A model generated the notes under the pieces. The model ran no database searches and was not told where the DNA came from. It worked only from the letters and a program-made list of their open reading frames with translations. DNA of 17,365 nt, taken from NCBI GenBank assembly GCA_002293265.1, contig DBCW01000028.1, positions 1-17,365 on the forward strand, in the 5' to 3' direction. This document shows positions 1-8,911 of the stretch, one piece after another; the stretch's first letter is position 1, and every line of letters begins with the position of its first letter. Origin of the DNA: Eggerthellales bacterium UBA948 (GTDB lineage Bacteria > Actinomycetota > Coriobacteriia > Coriobacteriales > UBA8131). The translations under genes and the position numbers were made by a program.

Positions 1-2132
1 GTATTGTGGCGCCGCTATCGGAAAGCCCTATAAGCGACTTTGACAGAGGTCTTTATATTATGGCTCTCATAGCCGTAGTTCTAAATATTCTTGCTGCCAT
101 CATTGCCTCCAATTTCATCAAGAGACCTTTTGAGCGCGTGGCTGCTTTGCAAGAACAGGCCGAAGAAAGCTCCAGGGCCAAGAGCAGTTTCCTTGCTCAC
201 ATGAGCCATGAAATACGCACCCCGCTTAATGCAGTTGTTGGCTTGTCTGATCTGGTGCTGTCTGAAGACAAACTGCAAACAGGCACTGCTGATAAGCTTG
301 AAAAAATCCATGACTCCGGTCTTACTATACTCAGTATCATAAACGACATTTTGGACATATCTAAAATCGAGTCCGGTAAGTTTGAGATAGTCGAAAGCAA
401 ATATGACACTCCCAGCTTAATAAATGACATCGTCATTTTAAACATTGTGCGCATTGATGAAAAACCTATTGAGTTTAAGCTAATCGTAGACGAGAACATA
501 CCCGGTATGCTTTTTGGAGATGAATTGCGCGTAAAGCAGATATTCAACAATCTCTTGTCGAATGCTTTTAAGTACACAGACTCAGGAGTAGTTGAGTGGC
601 ACACAACTTTTGAAGTAGATGGCGACTATGTGTGGCTAATCTCAAGCGTTAAGGACACAGGTATTGGCATAAAGCCAGCGGATATGGCGCAGCTATTTAC
701 CGATTATTATCAAGTGGAAAAAAGCAGCGACCGCAAGCTTCAAGGTACCGGTCTTGGACTTGCTATTGCTAAACGTCTGGTAGATGCCATGCACGGCACC
801 ATCTCTGTAGAAAGCGAATTTGGCCGGGGATCGACATTTAGTTTGCGCCTGCGCCAAGGTTATATTCCATCTATGCCTATCGGAAAAGCAATAACAAATA
901 GTTTGAGTAGCATACAATATGCAAGACTTAAGTACAAGAGCCAGACCAGACTGATTCGCGATGATTTCTCTTATGCGCGAGTACTTATAGTGGATGATAT
1001 AACCACAAATATCGATGTGGCAAAAGGCATGATGAAGCCATACAAGATGATGATAGACAGTGCTACGTCCGGTCCTCAAGCTATAGAGATGATTAGATCT
1101 GCATCACCTAAGTATAACGCGGTGTTTATGGATCACATGATGCCCGGCATGGATGGGATCGAGGCAGTTAGGATCATTCGCGAAGAAATTGGCACAGATT
1201 ATGCTAAAAGTGTTCCGATCATTGCGCTCACCGCAAATGCCATTGCCGGAAACGAGAAGATGTTTTTAGAGAATGGGTTTCAAGCTTTTGTCGCCAAGCC
1301 GATAGACATCACTCGGTTGGATGTGATACTCAGGCAGTGGGTGCGCAACAAGGATTTAGAGCAAGAGCTGGGCATGTCGGTTTTCGAAGCAATGAAGCCA
1401 ATTGCTTTTGTCGATGAGGAAGATGGTGAGAGCCTGGCTGCACCGGTTGTTTTTAGTAAGGTGGGAACCGGCAAAGGTGATACAAATGTATGCAGTAGTG
1501 CTTCGGGATCATCCACATTTACTACTGTTGACTTGGATATCAGTGGCATAAATATCGAGAAGGCACTTAAGCGCTTTGATGGCGATGAAGCGGTTTTAGT
1601 AGATGTTTTGCGCTCTTACGCAGAAAACACCCCTGAACTTTTAGCGGACATGAAAAACTACCTTGCCAAAAATGATCTGACAGACTTTAGTATCGTTGCG
1701 CATGGCATTAAAGGTTCTAGTTATGGTATTTGCGCTGATGGCGTGGGTGTTGCAGCCGAAGAATTGGAGAAGGCCTCCAAGGCTAAGGACTTAGACACGA
1801 TCAGCGCTCGTTTTAATACTTTTGAGGAATCAGTGCTTGCTTTGTTAAAAGATATAGATTCAACCTTAGTTTTGGTAGACGAATCAATCATTAAACCGCT
1901 TGCGCCCACCCCGGATCCGGAGCTTTTGCAAGAGCTGCGTGCAGCCTGCAAAGCATATGACATAAACAGGGTTAATGCAGCGATGTCTAGGCTGGAGGCT
2001 TTTAGTTACGAAGATGGCAACAAATTGATCAGATGGCTGCGCGAACGAGTAAGAGACATGGATTTTGAAGAGATCCTTGCAATGGATTTTTCTGAGATCT
2101 CCATCGTCAGCAAAACAGGGGAAATAAGTTAA
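1..2132 (+). CDS. Hybrid sensor histidine kinase (HisKA-HATPase-REC-Hpt), 5' end cut by window
   Basis: A multistep phosphorelay sensor kinase that would autophosphorylate and pass phosphate His-Asp-His. The frame is open to the left edge, so the GTG at 6 is probably internal and an extracytoplasmic sensor probably lies upstream (inferred from the next paralogue). Numbering from that GTG: membrane helix at residues 15-38, short coiled linker, phospho-acceptor His68 in HEIRTP, ATPase N-box near Asn186, DTGIGI at 217, GTGLGL at 247, receiver with Asp330/Asp331, phospho-acceptor Asp376 in FMDHMMPGMDG and Lys431, then Hpt with His566 in AHGIKGSS. A tail of about 60 residues (PDPELLQELRAACKAYD...) follows the Hpt and recurs in both downstream kinases. 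All catalytic residues are intact. There is no DNA-binding output domain, so the final receiver must be elsewhere. The signal sensed is unknown. Confidence 0.93.
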   Translation, partial: IVAPLSESPISDFDRGLYIMALIAVVLNILAAIIASNFIKRPFERVAALQEQAEESSRAKSSFLAHMSHEIRTPLNAVVGLSDLVLSEDKLQTGTADKLEKIHDSGLTILSIINDILDISKIESGKFEIVESKYDTPSLINDIVILNIVRIDEKPIEFKLIVDENIPGMLFGDELRVKQIFNNLLSNAFKYTDSGVVEWHTTFEVDGDYVWLISSVKDTGIGIKPADMAQLFTDYYQVEKSSDRKLQGTGLGLAIAKRLVDAMHGTISVESEFGRGSTFSLRLRQGYIPSMPIGKAITNSLSSIQYARLKYKSQTRLIRDDFSYARVLIVDDITTNIDVAKGMMKPYKMMIDSATSGPQAIEMIRSASPKYNAVFMDHMMPGMDGIEAVRIIREEIGTDYAKSVPIIALTANAIAGNEKMFLENGFQAFVAKPIDITRLDVILRQWVRNKDLEQELGMSVFEAMKPIAFVDEEDGESLAAPVVFSKVGTGKGDTNVCSSASGSSTFTTVDLDISGINIEKALKRFDGDEAVLVDVLRSYAENTPELLADMKNYLAKNDLTDFSIVAHGIKGSSYGICADGVGVAAEELEKASKAKDLDTISARFNTFEESVLALLKDIDSTLVLVDESIIKPLAPTPDPELLQELRAACKAYDINRVNAAMSRLEAFSYEDGNKLIRWLRERVRDMDFEEILAMDFSEISIVSKTGEIS

Positions 2133-2219
2133 CAGTTTTGTGGGGATGTCCTTGCGCTAGGTAGCTCTGCTTAAAGCTTGCAGGGCGCAATAACAATGCA
2201 AGTGGCAACAAGATAGAGA

Positions 2220-5200
2220 GTGGTGGGTACATTGTCGATGCGTGTAAGAAATACCTTGCTGACTATCGTGGTCGTGTTTGCCACAACAGCATCAACTTTT
2301 TTCTCAGGTCTGTATTTTACAAACAGCAGCTTAGAGAAAACTGTCGAGCAAGACTTGACCTTTGCGATTGGCATTGCAGATGCACTTGTTGGCTCCCATA
2401 TGGATTTGTTAAAAACAGAGGCGATAAGCATATCCATGCGATTTTCGCAGGCTAAGCCCGGCGCAGAATTGAGCAATGAGGAACTAGAGCAGTTGATGGA
2501 GGAGCTTTTTAACGAGTATCCGGACGTATCTGCATATACGGTCTTTGATCGCAACGGCACCATCGCCAGTTATAGTGAGCCTGACCATAGTCACGATCTA
2601 AGCATGCACAATCAATACATCGAGATGGTCTATAAAGGAGACACGATTATTTCAAGTCCATTTTATTGTGAAGTGCTAGAAGAATATGTGATGAATGTTT
2701 ATACGCCTTATGGCTCAAATAGCATTTTGGCTGTGACAATCTCGGGCATGGCATTTTCTGACCTGCTCGCGGGACACCAGCTTTGGCAGACGGGCAACAT
2801 CTTTATGCTCAACGAGGATGGTGCTTTCATCGGACTTGCAAGTGAAGACATCGTATCGGCGATGGACAATTACACCGATAGGGATGAGCACGATCTAACG
2901 CATGATGAGGATCAGCTTCGAGAGTTAGTACAGAACATACTGTTGGAAGATAGTGGTGTTGAAACTTATACGCATGAAGGTGTCACGCGGATGTGCGCAC
3001 ACAGCATTATCTCCAATTCTGTGTTGGGCTGGCGAGTCGCTGTGAGTGTTTCGCTTGACGAGAGTCCGCAAGCAAGCATCATGCAAGGGCAAGTTTATGC
3101 CGCCATGATCTTCTTGGCTGTTGGCATTATTGCTGCGTTTTTCTTGGTAAGACTGGCCATGCGTCCGTTTAGCGAGCTTGAGGCACAAAATCGAAAGCAA
3201 GAGCAAATGATCGACAATATCAATAATAAGGACAGGCTGCTCCAAGCAGTAAATGATGTTGCTGATCAGCTACTGGCTACTGAGACAAAAGACTTCGAGA
3301 AGACCCTGCTTGAGTGCATGGGCAATATGGCTGTAATTGTAGGCGCTGACAGGATGCGTGTTATTAAAAACTATTACGACGGAAACACAATCTTTAGATC
3401 GCAGCTTTTTGAATGGTGTGATAGCGCTGCAAAGACAAATCATGTGGCCGTAGCAGACAACGTGTCTTACGATGAACGACTCCCCGAGATCAAAGGGATA
3501 TTGATGCGTGGGCAAACCATAAACACTTTATCCAAGGATATGCCCACTATCGACAGAAAATGGCTGGACGAACAAGAGATACTTGCCTTCATGTTGGTTC
3601 CGGTGTTCATTAATGAGAAATTCTGGGGATTTGTAGGCTTTTATAAATCCCAAAGCGAGCAGCTTTTTACTGAAGACGAAGAGTCAATCATGCATTCCGG
3701 CAGTCTCATTATCGTAAATGCCTTACTCAGAAATGAATCGATACTAGATATACAAGACGCTTCAGATAAGCTGGAGGTTGCATTGGAAGTTGCCAAGAAT
3801 GCAAATAAGGCCAAAAGCAACTTCCTTGCGCACATGAGCCATGAGATGCGTACCCCGCTAAATGCTGTCATGGGGCTTTCGGAACTAGCCTTAACCGATG
3901 AAAATGTTAACGATGAAACAGAAGATAAACTGGAAAAGATTCACTCCTCCGGCACTACACTTTTAAGCATCATCAACGATATCTTGGATATCTCAAAGAT
4001 CGAGTCGGGCAAGTTTGAGCTTTTGCCAACTAAATACGATACACCGAGCATGATCAACGATGTGGTCACGCTAAACATTGTGCGTGTAGGTGAAAAACCA
4101 ATAGACTTCAAATTGCATGTAGATGAGTCGTTGCCTAGTGTTATCTACGGTGATGACCTGCGTGTAAAACAAATATTTAACAATGTATTGTCCAATGCAT
4201 TTAAATACACCGGTGCAGGTAGTGTGGAGTGGGAGTTGTCACACGAGCGCGATGGCAGCGATGTTTGGTTGGTTTCATGCATAAAAGATACTGGGATCGG
4301 CATGAAATCCGAGCATATAGACAACCTATTTACAGATTACTATCAAGTAGAGCGAAGCACTAATCGCAAAGTCGAAGGAACAGGGCTTGGGCTTTCGATC
4401 ACCAAACAGCTAGTCGACATGATGGGTGGCACAATTGACGTACAAAGCGAATATGAAAAAGGAACCACAGTCAAGTTGCGCATAAAGCAAAAGTTTGTTT
4501 CTGATGTTCCTATTGGCATTAGTGTATCCGAGTCACTTATGGGCATGAATTACGCACTTTCCAAACGCGTAAGCTCTACGAGTTTAGTGCGCCTTAACAT
4601 GTCATATGCAAGCGTTTTGGTCGTAGATGACATAGCAACCAATCTTGATGTGGTATGCGGGATGTTAAAGCCTTACAAAATGAAGATAGATTGTGTGATT
4701 AGTGGTTATGAGGCAATAGACGTGATTAGAAAAGGAAGTCCTCGCTACAGTGCCATATTTATGGATCACATGATGCCGGGTATAGACGGTATAGAAGCAA
4801 CACGTTTTATTCGCGAGGAAATCGGCACTGATTACGCAAAGAATATTCCCGTGATAGCACTTACCGCAAATGCCATTCTCGGCAATGAAGAGATGTTTTT
4901 GCGCAATGGTTTTCAGGCGTTCATATCAAAGCCGATAGATATCGTTAAGCTTGACGCAGTTCTGCGTGAATGGGTGCGCGATCCCCAGCTAGAGGCCGAA
5001 CTTCCTGATGCATCTATAAATGCGACCCAAGCTGAGATTGACTCACTTAATGGCGAGGATGATCGTGATCAGCTAAATGATATAGAGATAAACGGCATCG
5101 ATAAAGAAAAAGCGCTCAGACGATTTAGCTGGGATTCGTTGGTACTTATTGATGTATTACGTTCTTATGCAGAAAATACTCCACAGCTTTTATCAGATCT

Positions 5201-5651
5201 TGAACGCTACTTAGACGATGGCGATCTACAAAACTATGCCATAGCGGTACATGGAATAAAGGGGTCAAGTTATGGAATATGCGCCGACGAGGTTGGTCGC
5301 CTGGCAGAATCTTTAGAGCGCGCCGCAAAAGCCGAAGATATCGGCGTGGTGCGATCCGGACACAATAGTTTTGAGCACGCCACCAAGGTACTACTACAAG
5401 GAATTGGTGCAGCGCTCGATAGCATCGAGAGTAAAGCATTCAAACCCATGGCTGAGTATCCCGACTCCGCTCTCTTGCAAGAAATGCGCGATGCGTGCAA
5501 GGCTTTTGATATCGGTAGGGTAAATGCGGCGATGCAGCAGCTTGAGTCGATTAGATATAAAAGCGGTGGCAATATAGTTGAGTGGTTGCGTGAAAAAGTA
5601 AGCGACATGGAGTTTCTGGCGATATCCGATGGCGAGTGGCCTTTAGATTAA
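2220..5651 (+). CDS. Membrane hybrid sensor histidine kinase with dCache-like and GAF-like sensors
   Basis: The largest of three tandem paralogous kinases (1143 aa from GTG 2220). Order: membrane helix about 11-33, extracytoplasmic dCache-like region about 40-290 (family assignment inferred from motifs such as YTVFDRNGTIASYS), second helix about 295-313, GAF-like domain about 345-500, HisKA with His541 in HEMRTP, ATPase (Asn659, DTGIGM at 690, GTGLGL at 720), receiver with Asp849 in FMDHMMPGIDG, Hpt with His1011 in VHGIKGSS, conserved tail about 1080-1138. It should sense an external small molecule through dCache plus an internal cue through GAF; neither ligand can be read from sequence. The start is uncertain: GTG 2220 sits directly against its only purine run, while ATG 2238 has GGTGGG 10 nt upstream and gives a cleaner N-terminus (MRVRNTLL...). 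It lies 87 nt after the first kinase. Confidence 0.94.
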   Translation: MVGTLSMRVRNTLLTIVVVFATTASTFFSGLYFTNSSLEKTVEQDLTFAIGIADALVGSHMDLLKTEAISISMRFSQAKPGAELSNEELEQLMEELFNEYPDVSAYTVFDRNGTIASYSEPDHSHDLSMHNQYIEMVYKGDTIISSPFYCEVLEEYVMNVYTPYGSNSILAVTISGMAFSDLLAGHQLWQTGNIFMLNEDGAFIGLASEDIVSAMDNYTDRDEHDLTHDEDQLRELVQNILLEDSGVETYTHEGVTRMCAHSIISNSVLGWRVAVSVSLDESPQASIMQGQVYAAMIFLAVGIIAAFFLVRLAMRPFSELEAQNRKQEQMIDNINNKDRLLQAVNDVADQLLATETKDFEKTLLECMGNMAVIVGADRMRVIKNYYDGNTIFRSQLFEWCDSAAKTNHVAVADNVSYDERLPEIKGILMRGQTINTLSKDMPTIDRKWLDEQEILAFMLVPVFINEKFWGFVGFYKSQSEQLFTEDEESIMHSGSLIIVNALLRNESILDIQDASDKLEVALEVAKNANKAKSNFLAHMSHEMRTPLNAVMGLSELALTDENVNDETEDKLEKIHSSGTTLLSIINDILDISKIESGKFELLPTKYDTPSMINDVVTLNIVRVGEKPIDFKLHVDESLPSVIYGDDLRVKQIFNNVLSNAFKYTGAGSVEWELSHERDGSDVWLVSCIKDTGIGMKSEHIDNLFTDYYQVERSTNRKVEGTGLGLSITKQLVDMMGGTIDVQSEYEKGTTVKLRIKQKFVSDVPIGISVSESLMGMNYALSKRVSSTSLVRLNMSYASVLVVDDIATNLDVVCGMLKPYKMKIDCVISGYEAIDVIRKGSPRYSAIFMDHMMPGIDGIEATRFIREEIGTDYAKNIPVIALTANAILGNEEMFLRNGFQAFISKPIDIVKLDAVLREWVRDPQLEAELPDASINATQAEIDSLNGEDDRDQLNDIEINGIDKEKALRRFSWDSLVLIDVLRSYAENTPQLLSDLERYLDDGDLQNYAIAVHGIKGSSYGICADEVGRLAESLERAAKAEDIGVVRSGHNSFEHATKVLLQGIGAALDSIESKAFKPMAEYPDSALLQEMRDACKAFDIGRVNAAMQQLESIRYKSGGNIVEWLREKVSDMEFLAISDGEWPLD

Positions 5652-5759
5652 TGCGGGGAAGTGCTAAATCGGTGCTTCCTTGAGAGGAGAGGCGTGTGGG
5701 TTTCGCTGTGGCATTGCAGGTAGAGCAATGTCGTAGCGCTAAGGTAAGGGATAGGTGAG

Positions 5760-8639
5760 ATGAGACCAGATATCAGGGGAAACGAAAAACTAATAAGCGA
5801 ACTGGAGCGTTTGGCAAATAGCACTAGGCGCGGTGGGTTTCAAGTTTCCATCAACACACAAGACCTACCTGATGATCAGCGCGAAATCGCTGAGTTGCTT
5901 GAGCGGGTTATAAAGAATTGCAAAACTGTGACCGAATACGAGCTGCTCAAGTATAGGCTGACAAATGATGTATTAGGCATCGCGCATTGGGACATGAAGG
6001 TGCGCTCTGCAAATCCCATTGATTTCGGCAACGAGTTTTTGTGGTCGAATGAGTTTCGCCACTTGATTGGGTTTGAGAGTGTAGATGATTTCCCCAATAT
6101 TTTGTCCAGTTGGTCAGACCGCTTGCATCCCGATGATAAAAGCCGTGTGCTTGCTTCATTTTCCGCCCACATTACCGACACTACCGGTGAAACACCTTAT
6201 AACTTGGAGTATCGATTACTAACTAAGCAAGGTCACTATCGTCATTTTCGTGCAATTGGTGTGACTATGCGCGACGAATCAGGCGCGCCGCTAAGAGTGG
6301 CCGGCGCGATGGAAGACATAACCGAAAGAGTGCGCAGGCAAGAGCATACAAGGCTGCTGCTTGATGCAACTCCGTTGGCGTGTCGTTTATGGAACAAGGA
6401 TCATGTCCTGATCGAGTGCAATGAAGCGGCAGCCAAGCTATTTAAACTGGGCAGTAAGCAAGAATACATCGACAGGTATTTTGAGCTCATACCAGAGCGC
6501 CAGCCATCAGGCGAGCCAACGTTAGGTCTGATCATGGGTTCGCTTACATACGCCTTTGACCATGGATACTGTAGGTACGAGATGGATTATCGAGCCACCG
6601 ATGGGGCACCTATCCCAGCCGAGAATACATTGGTTCGGGTTCCATACGGTGATGACTTTGTCGTTGCTTCTTATTCGCGCGATCTTCGTGAGCATAAGAA
6701 GATGCTGCTGGATATTCAGGAGAAATCGTCACAGCTGGAAATCGCACTTGATGATGCCAGAGAGGCCAACGATGCCAAAAGCAACTTCTTGGCGCAAATG
6801 AGCCATGAGATCCGCACGCCACTCAACGCTGTTGTAGGGCTTTCGGAGCTGGCGCTTTCTGACGAGGGAGTAAACGCAGATATCGCAGATAAACTCGAAA
6901 AGATCCACGGATCCGGGATAACTATACTCAGCATAATCAACGACATCCTCGACATATCTAAGATCGAATCCGGCAGATACGAATTGTCTGAGCAGCGCTA
7001 CGATACACCTAGTTTAATCAACGATATTATCACCTTAAATATTGTTCGCATCGGCGAAAAACCCATTGAATTTAAACTTGAGATAGACGAGAGTTTTCCG
7101 TCTTTGCTGTATGGCGATGACTTACGCGTTAAGCAGATCTTTAACAACTTGTTATCCAATGCCTTTAAATACACCGATGCAGGCAGTGTGAAGTGGAAAA
7201 TTTCTTCTGTAAGCGATGGAAAAGATACTTGGATCGAATCCAGCATTACCGATACCGGTGTGGGCATAAAGACCGATGATCTAAGCAAGTTGTTTTCCGA
7301 TTACGCTCAGGTGGGACGAGCGCCCAATCGCAAGATAGAAGGAACCGGGCTGGGACTTGCTATAACCAAGCGTTTGGTTGATATGATGGATGGCAGCATC
7401 GAGCTAAAAAGTGAGTACGGCAAGGGCACTGAGGTTTTTGTGCGCCTGCGTCAAGAACGCGTTGGTGATGTAGTTATTGGTCGCTCGGTGGCTTCGTCGC
7501 TGATGGGGCTTAAATATATGTTGGCAAAGCGCGCCGGCTCTACAAAGTTGCCACGCATAGATCTTTCGTATGCCAGCGTTTTGGTCGTTGACGATATTGC
7601 GACTAACCTCGATGTAGTGAAGGGCATGCTCAAGCCGTACAAGCTGCGTGTTGACTGTGCCAGCAGCGGCAAACAGGCTGTCGAGATGGTGCGCGCACAA
7701 AATCCAAAATATGATGCGGTATTCATGGATCACATGATGCCAGGTATGGACGGCCTTGAAGCCACGCGCATTATCCGCGAGGATATGGAATGTGAGTATG
7801 CGCAAAAGATTCCGGTCATCGCACTAACTGCCAACGCTATTGTTGGCAATGAAGAGATGTTTTTGAGCAGTGGATTTCAGGCCTTTATCTCCAAACCCAT
7901 CGACGTTTCTAGGTTGGACGCAGTTTTACGCAGATGGGTCAGAGACAGAGACAAGGAGCTTGAGCTATACGGAGCGGATATTGCAAGCGACATCTTTTTG
8001 GGTGCTGAAGATAGCAAACAGGAGTTGCCTTTAGCGCATGGTGACGAAGCTACGATGGCGATGCTTGCAGGTACTGCCATCGCAGGTCTTGACGTAGAAA
8101 AGGCCTTAAAACTCTTTGACGGCGACGAGATGTTGCTCTTGGATGTGATGCACTCGTATGCCAAAAACACCCCGGCGATCCTTGCCAACCTAAGGGAACA
8201 ATTGGAGCATGAGCAGTATGAAAACTATGCCATTGCAGCACACGGTATTAAAGGTTCAAGCAACACACTGTTTGCTTTTAAGGTTGGCGAGGCAGCGGAG
8301 CATTTAGAGACGGCAGCAAAAGACGGTGATGGAGCGTATGTCAAGAGTAACCACGATAGCTTTGAGATGTTAGTTAATACGCTGCTAGACAACATCAATG
8401 CGGTGCTATCAAGGATTGATGCAGCGATGCGCAAACCGACGCTTTCTACCCCAGACAACAAAGTACTCGAAGAGCTTCGCAATGCCTGCAAGGCATTTGA
8501 CATACGCAGAGTAAACGCTGCAGTGCGCGAACTAGATAGGTTCAGCTACAAAAACGGCAATGAGTTGGTCAAGTGGCTAAATGAGCGAGTAGAAGACATG
8601 GATTTCGAAGAAATAGCCAGCGGTCAGTGGCCAAGCTAG
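5760..8639 (+). CDS. Cytoplasmic PAS-PAS hybrid sensor histidine kinase
   Basis: Third member of the kinase array, 959 aa, with no convincing membrane segment, so probably soluble. ATG 5760 has AAGGG at 5746-5750, 9 nt upstream. Order: N-terminal helical region (1-58); a PAS domain about 60-190 with HPDD, EYRL and a terminal DITER; a second PAS-like region about 195-315; HisKA with His349 in HEIRTP; ATPase (Asn467, DTGVGI at 498, GTGLGL at 528); receiver with Asp657 in FMDHMMPGMDG; Hpt with His828 in AHGIKGSS; conserved tail about 895-955. Its Hpt diverges just after the phospho-His (NTLFAF where the other two have YGICAD), which may alter partner choice. PAS domains would report an internal cue such as redox state or a metabolite (inference). 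The gene ends 29 nt before a large hairpin, consistent with the end of the array's transcription unit. Confidence 0.94.
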   Translation: MRPDIRGNEKLISELERLANSTRRGGFQVSINTQDLPDDQREIAELLERVIKNCKTVTEYELLKYRLTNDVLGIAHWDMKVRSANPIDFGNEFLWSNEFRHLIGFESVDDFPNILSSWSDRLHPDDKSRVLASFSAHITDTTGETPYNLEYRLLTKQGHYRHFRAIGVTMRDESGAPLRVAGAMEDITERVRRQEHTRLLLDATPLACRLWNKDHVLIECNEAAAKLFKLGSKQEYIDRYFELIPERQPSGEPTLGLIMGSLTYAFDHGYCRYEMDYRATDGAPIPAENTLVRVPYGDDFVVASYSRDLREHKKMLLDIQEKSSQLEIALDDAREANDAKSNFLAQMSHEIRTPLNAVVGLSELALSDEGVNADIADKLEKIHGSGITILSIINDILDISKIESGRYELSEQRYDTPSLINDIITLNIVRIGEKPIEFKLEIDESFPSLLYGDDLRVKQIFNNLLSNAFKYTDAGSVKWKISSVSDGKDTWIESSITDTGVGIKTDDLSKLFSDYAQVGRAPNRKIEGTGLGLAITKRLVDMMDGSIELKSEYGKGTEVFVRLRQERVGDVVIGRSVASSLMGLKYMLAKRAGSTKLPRIDLSYASVLVVDDIATNLDVVKGMLKPYKLRVDCASSGKQAVEMVRAQNPKYDAVFMDHMMPGMDGLEATRIIREDMECEYAQKIPVIALTANAIVGNEEMFLSSGFQAFISKPIDVSRLDAVLRRWVRDRDKELELYGADIASDIFLGAEDSKQELPLAHGDEATMAMLAGTAIAGLDVEKALKLFDGDEMLLLDVMHSYAKNTPAILANLREQLEHEQYENYAIAAHGIKGSSNTLFAFKVGEAAEHLETAAKDGDGAYVKSNHDSFEMLVNTLLDNINAVLSRIDAAMRKPTLSTPDNKVLEELRNACKAFDIRRVNAAVRELDRFSYKNGNELVKWLNERVEDMDFEEIASGQWPS

Positions 8640-8672
8640 CGGGGCGCACCTGGCATATATGGCGATTGGGAT

Positions 8673-8758
8673 AAATTAGTGTTTAGCGCTGAGATACTCC
8701 ATGTAACATGTTGCATGACATATCTCTGCGTTAAGCACTAATTTAGCACTCTTTTTTT
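8673..8758 (+). terminator. Large palindromic hairpin with T-run after the kinase array
   Basis: Bases 8673-8744 form a gapless 72-nt inverted repeat centred at 8708/8709 on AACATGTT. Of 36 position pairs, 29 are Watson-Crick, 3 are G-U compatible in + strand RNA (8682, 8686, 8704), and only 4 mismatch (8690 and 8697-8699). The wobbles pair only in RNA read from the + strand, which supports an RNA hairpin at the end of the kinase transcript. A run of seven T follows at 8752-8758. The 7-nt gap between stem and T-run is long for a textbook intrinsic terminator, and the stem is unusually big, so a second role is possible. Confidence 0.7.
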
Positions 8759-8794
8759 CTCGCTTTCGTGTGGCAAATGTTGTCTACTGGTTGG

Positions 8795-8800
8795 TATGAT
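8795..8800 (+). promoter_or_regulatory. Candidate extended -10 (upstream) for lysA
   Basis: TATGAT preceded by TG one base upstream (8792-8793) fits an extended -10 element. The matching -35 is weak (TGGCAA about 18 nt upstream). It would give a leader of about 105 nt before the lysA ATG. It competes with the candidate at 8851-8859; sequence alone cannot choose between them. Confidence 0.3.
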
Positions 8801-8850
8801 TGTTTCGCTGCGGATGCTGCTGTCCTCAATCATTTGTATTGTCTTAACTC

Positions 8851-8859
8851 TGGTAAAAT
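8851..8859 (+). promoter_or_regulatory. Candidate extended -10 promoter for lysA-hom
   Basis: TGGTAAAAT fits an extended -10 (TG-N-TAAAAT). No good -35 sits at 16-18 nt, as is common for extended -10 promoters. A start near 8866 would give a leader of about 45 nt that begins just before the word AATTTGCAAGG and contains the lysA ribosome binding site at 8897-8904. Confidence 0.4.
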
Positions 8860-8911
8860 GGAGCACTCAATTTGCAAGGGGAATAGTAACTCAAGGAAAG
8901 GAAGTAGATCG

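Noticed and set aside
6..8. GTG as the true start of the first kinase
   Set aside because: The frame is open to the window edge and the residues just after it lead straight into a final membrane helix, as expected for the inside of a longer sensor protein.
2152..2190. Imperfect hairpin between kinases 1 and 2 (TTGCG/CGCAA with inner CTCTGC/GCAGGG)
   Set aside because: It has an 8-nt one-sided bulge and no T-run; too weak to call a terminator or regulatory RNA.
5657..5679. Short hairpin GGAAGTGC/GGTGCTTCC between kinases 2 and 3
   Set aside because: Two wobble pairs and no T-run; the three kinases may still be co-transcribed.
8768..8911. N-terminal extension of lysA from GTG 8768
   Set aside because: It would add 48 residues unlike the family; ATG 8912 has a good ribosome binding site and a candidate promoter lies within the extension.
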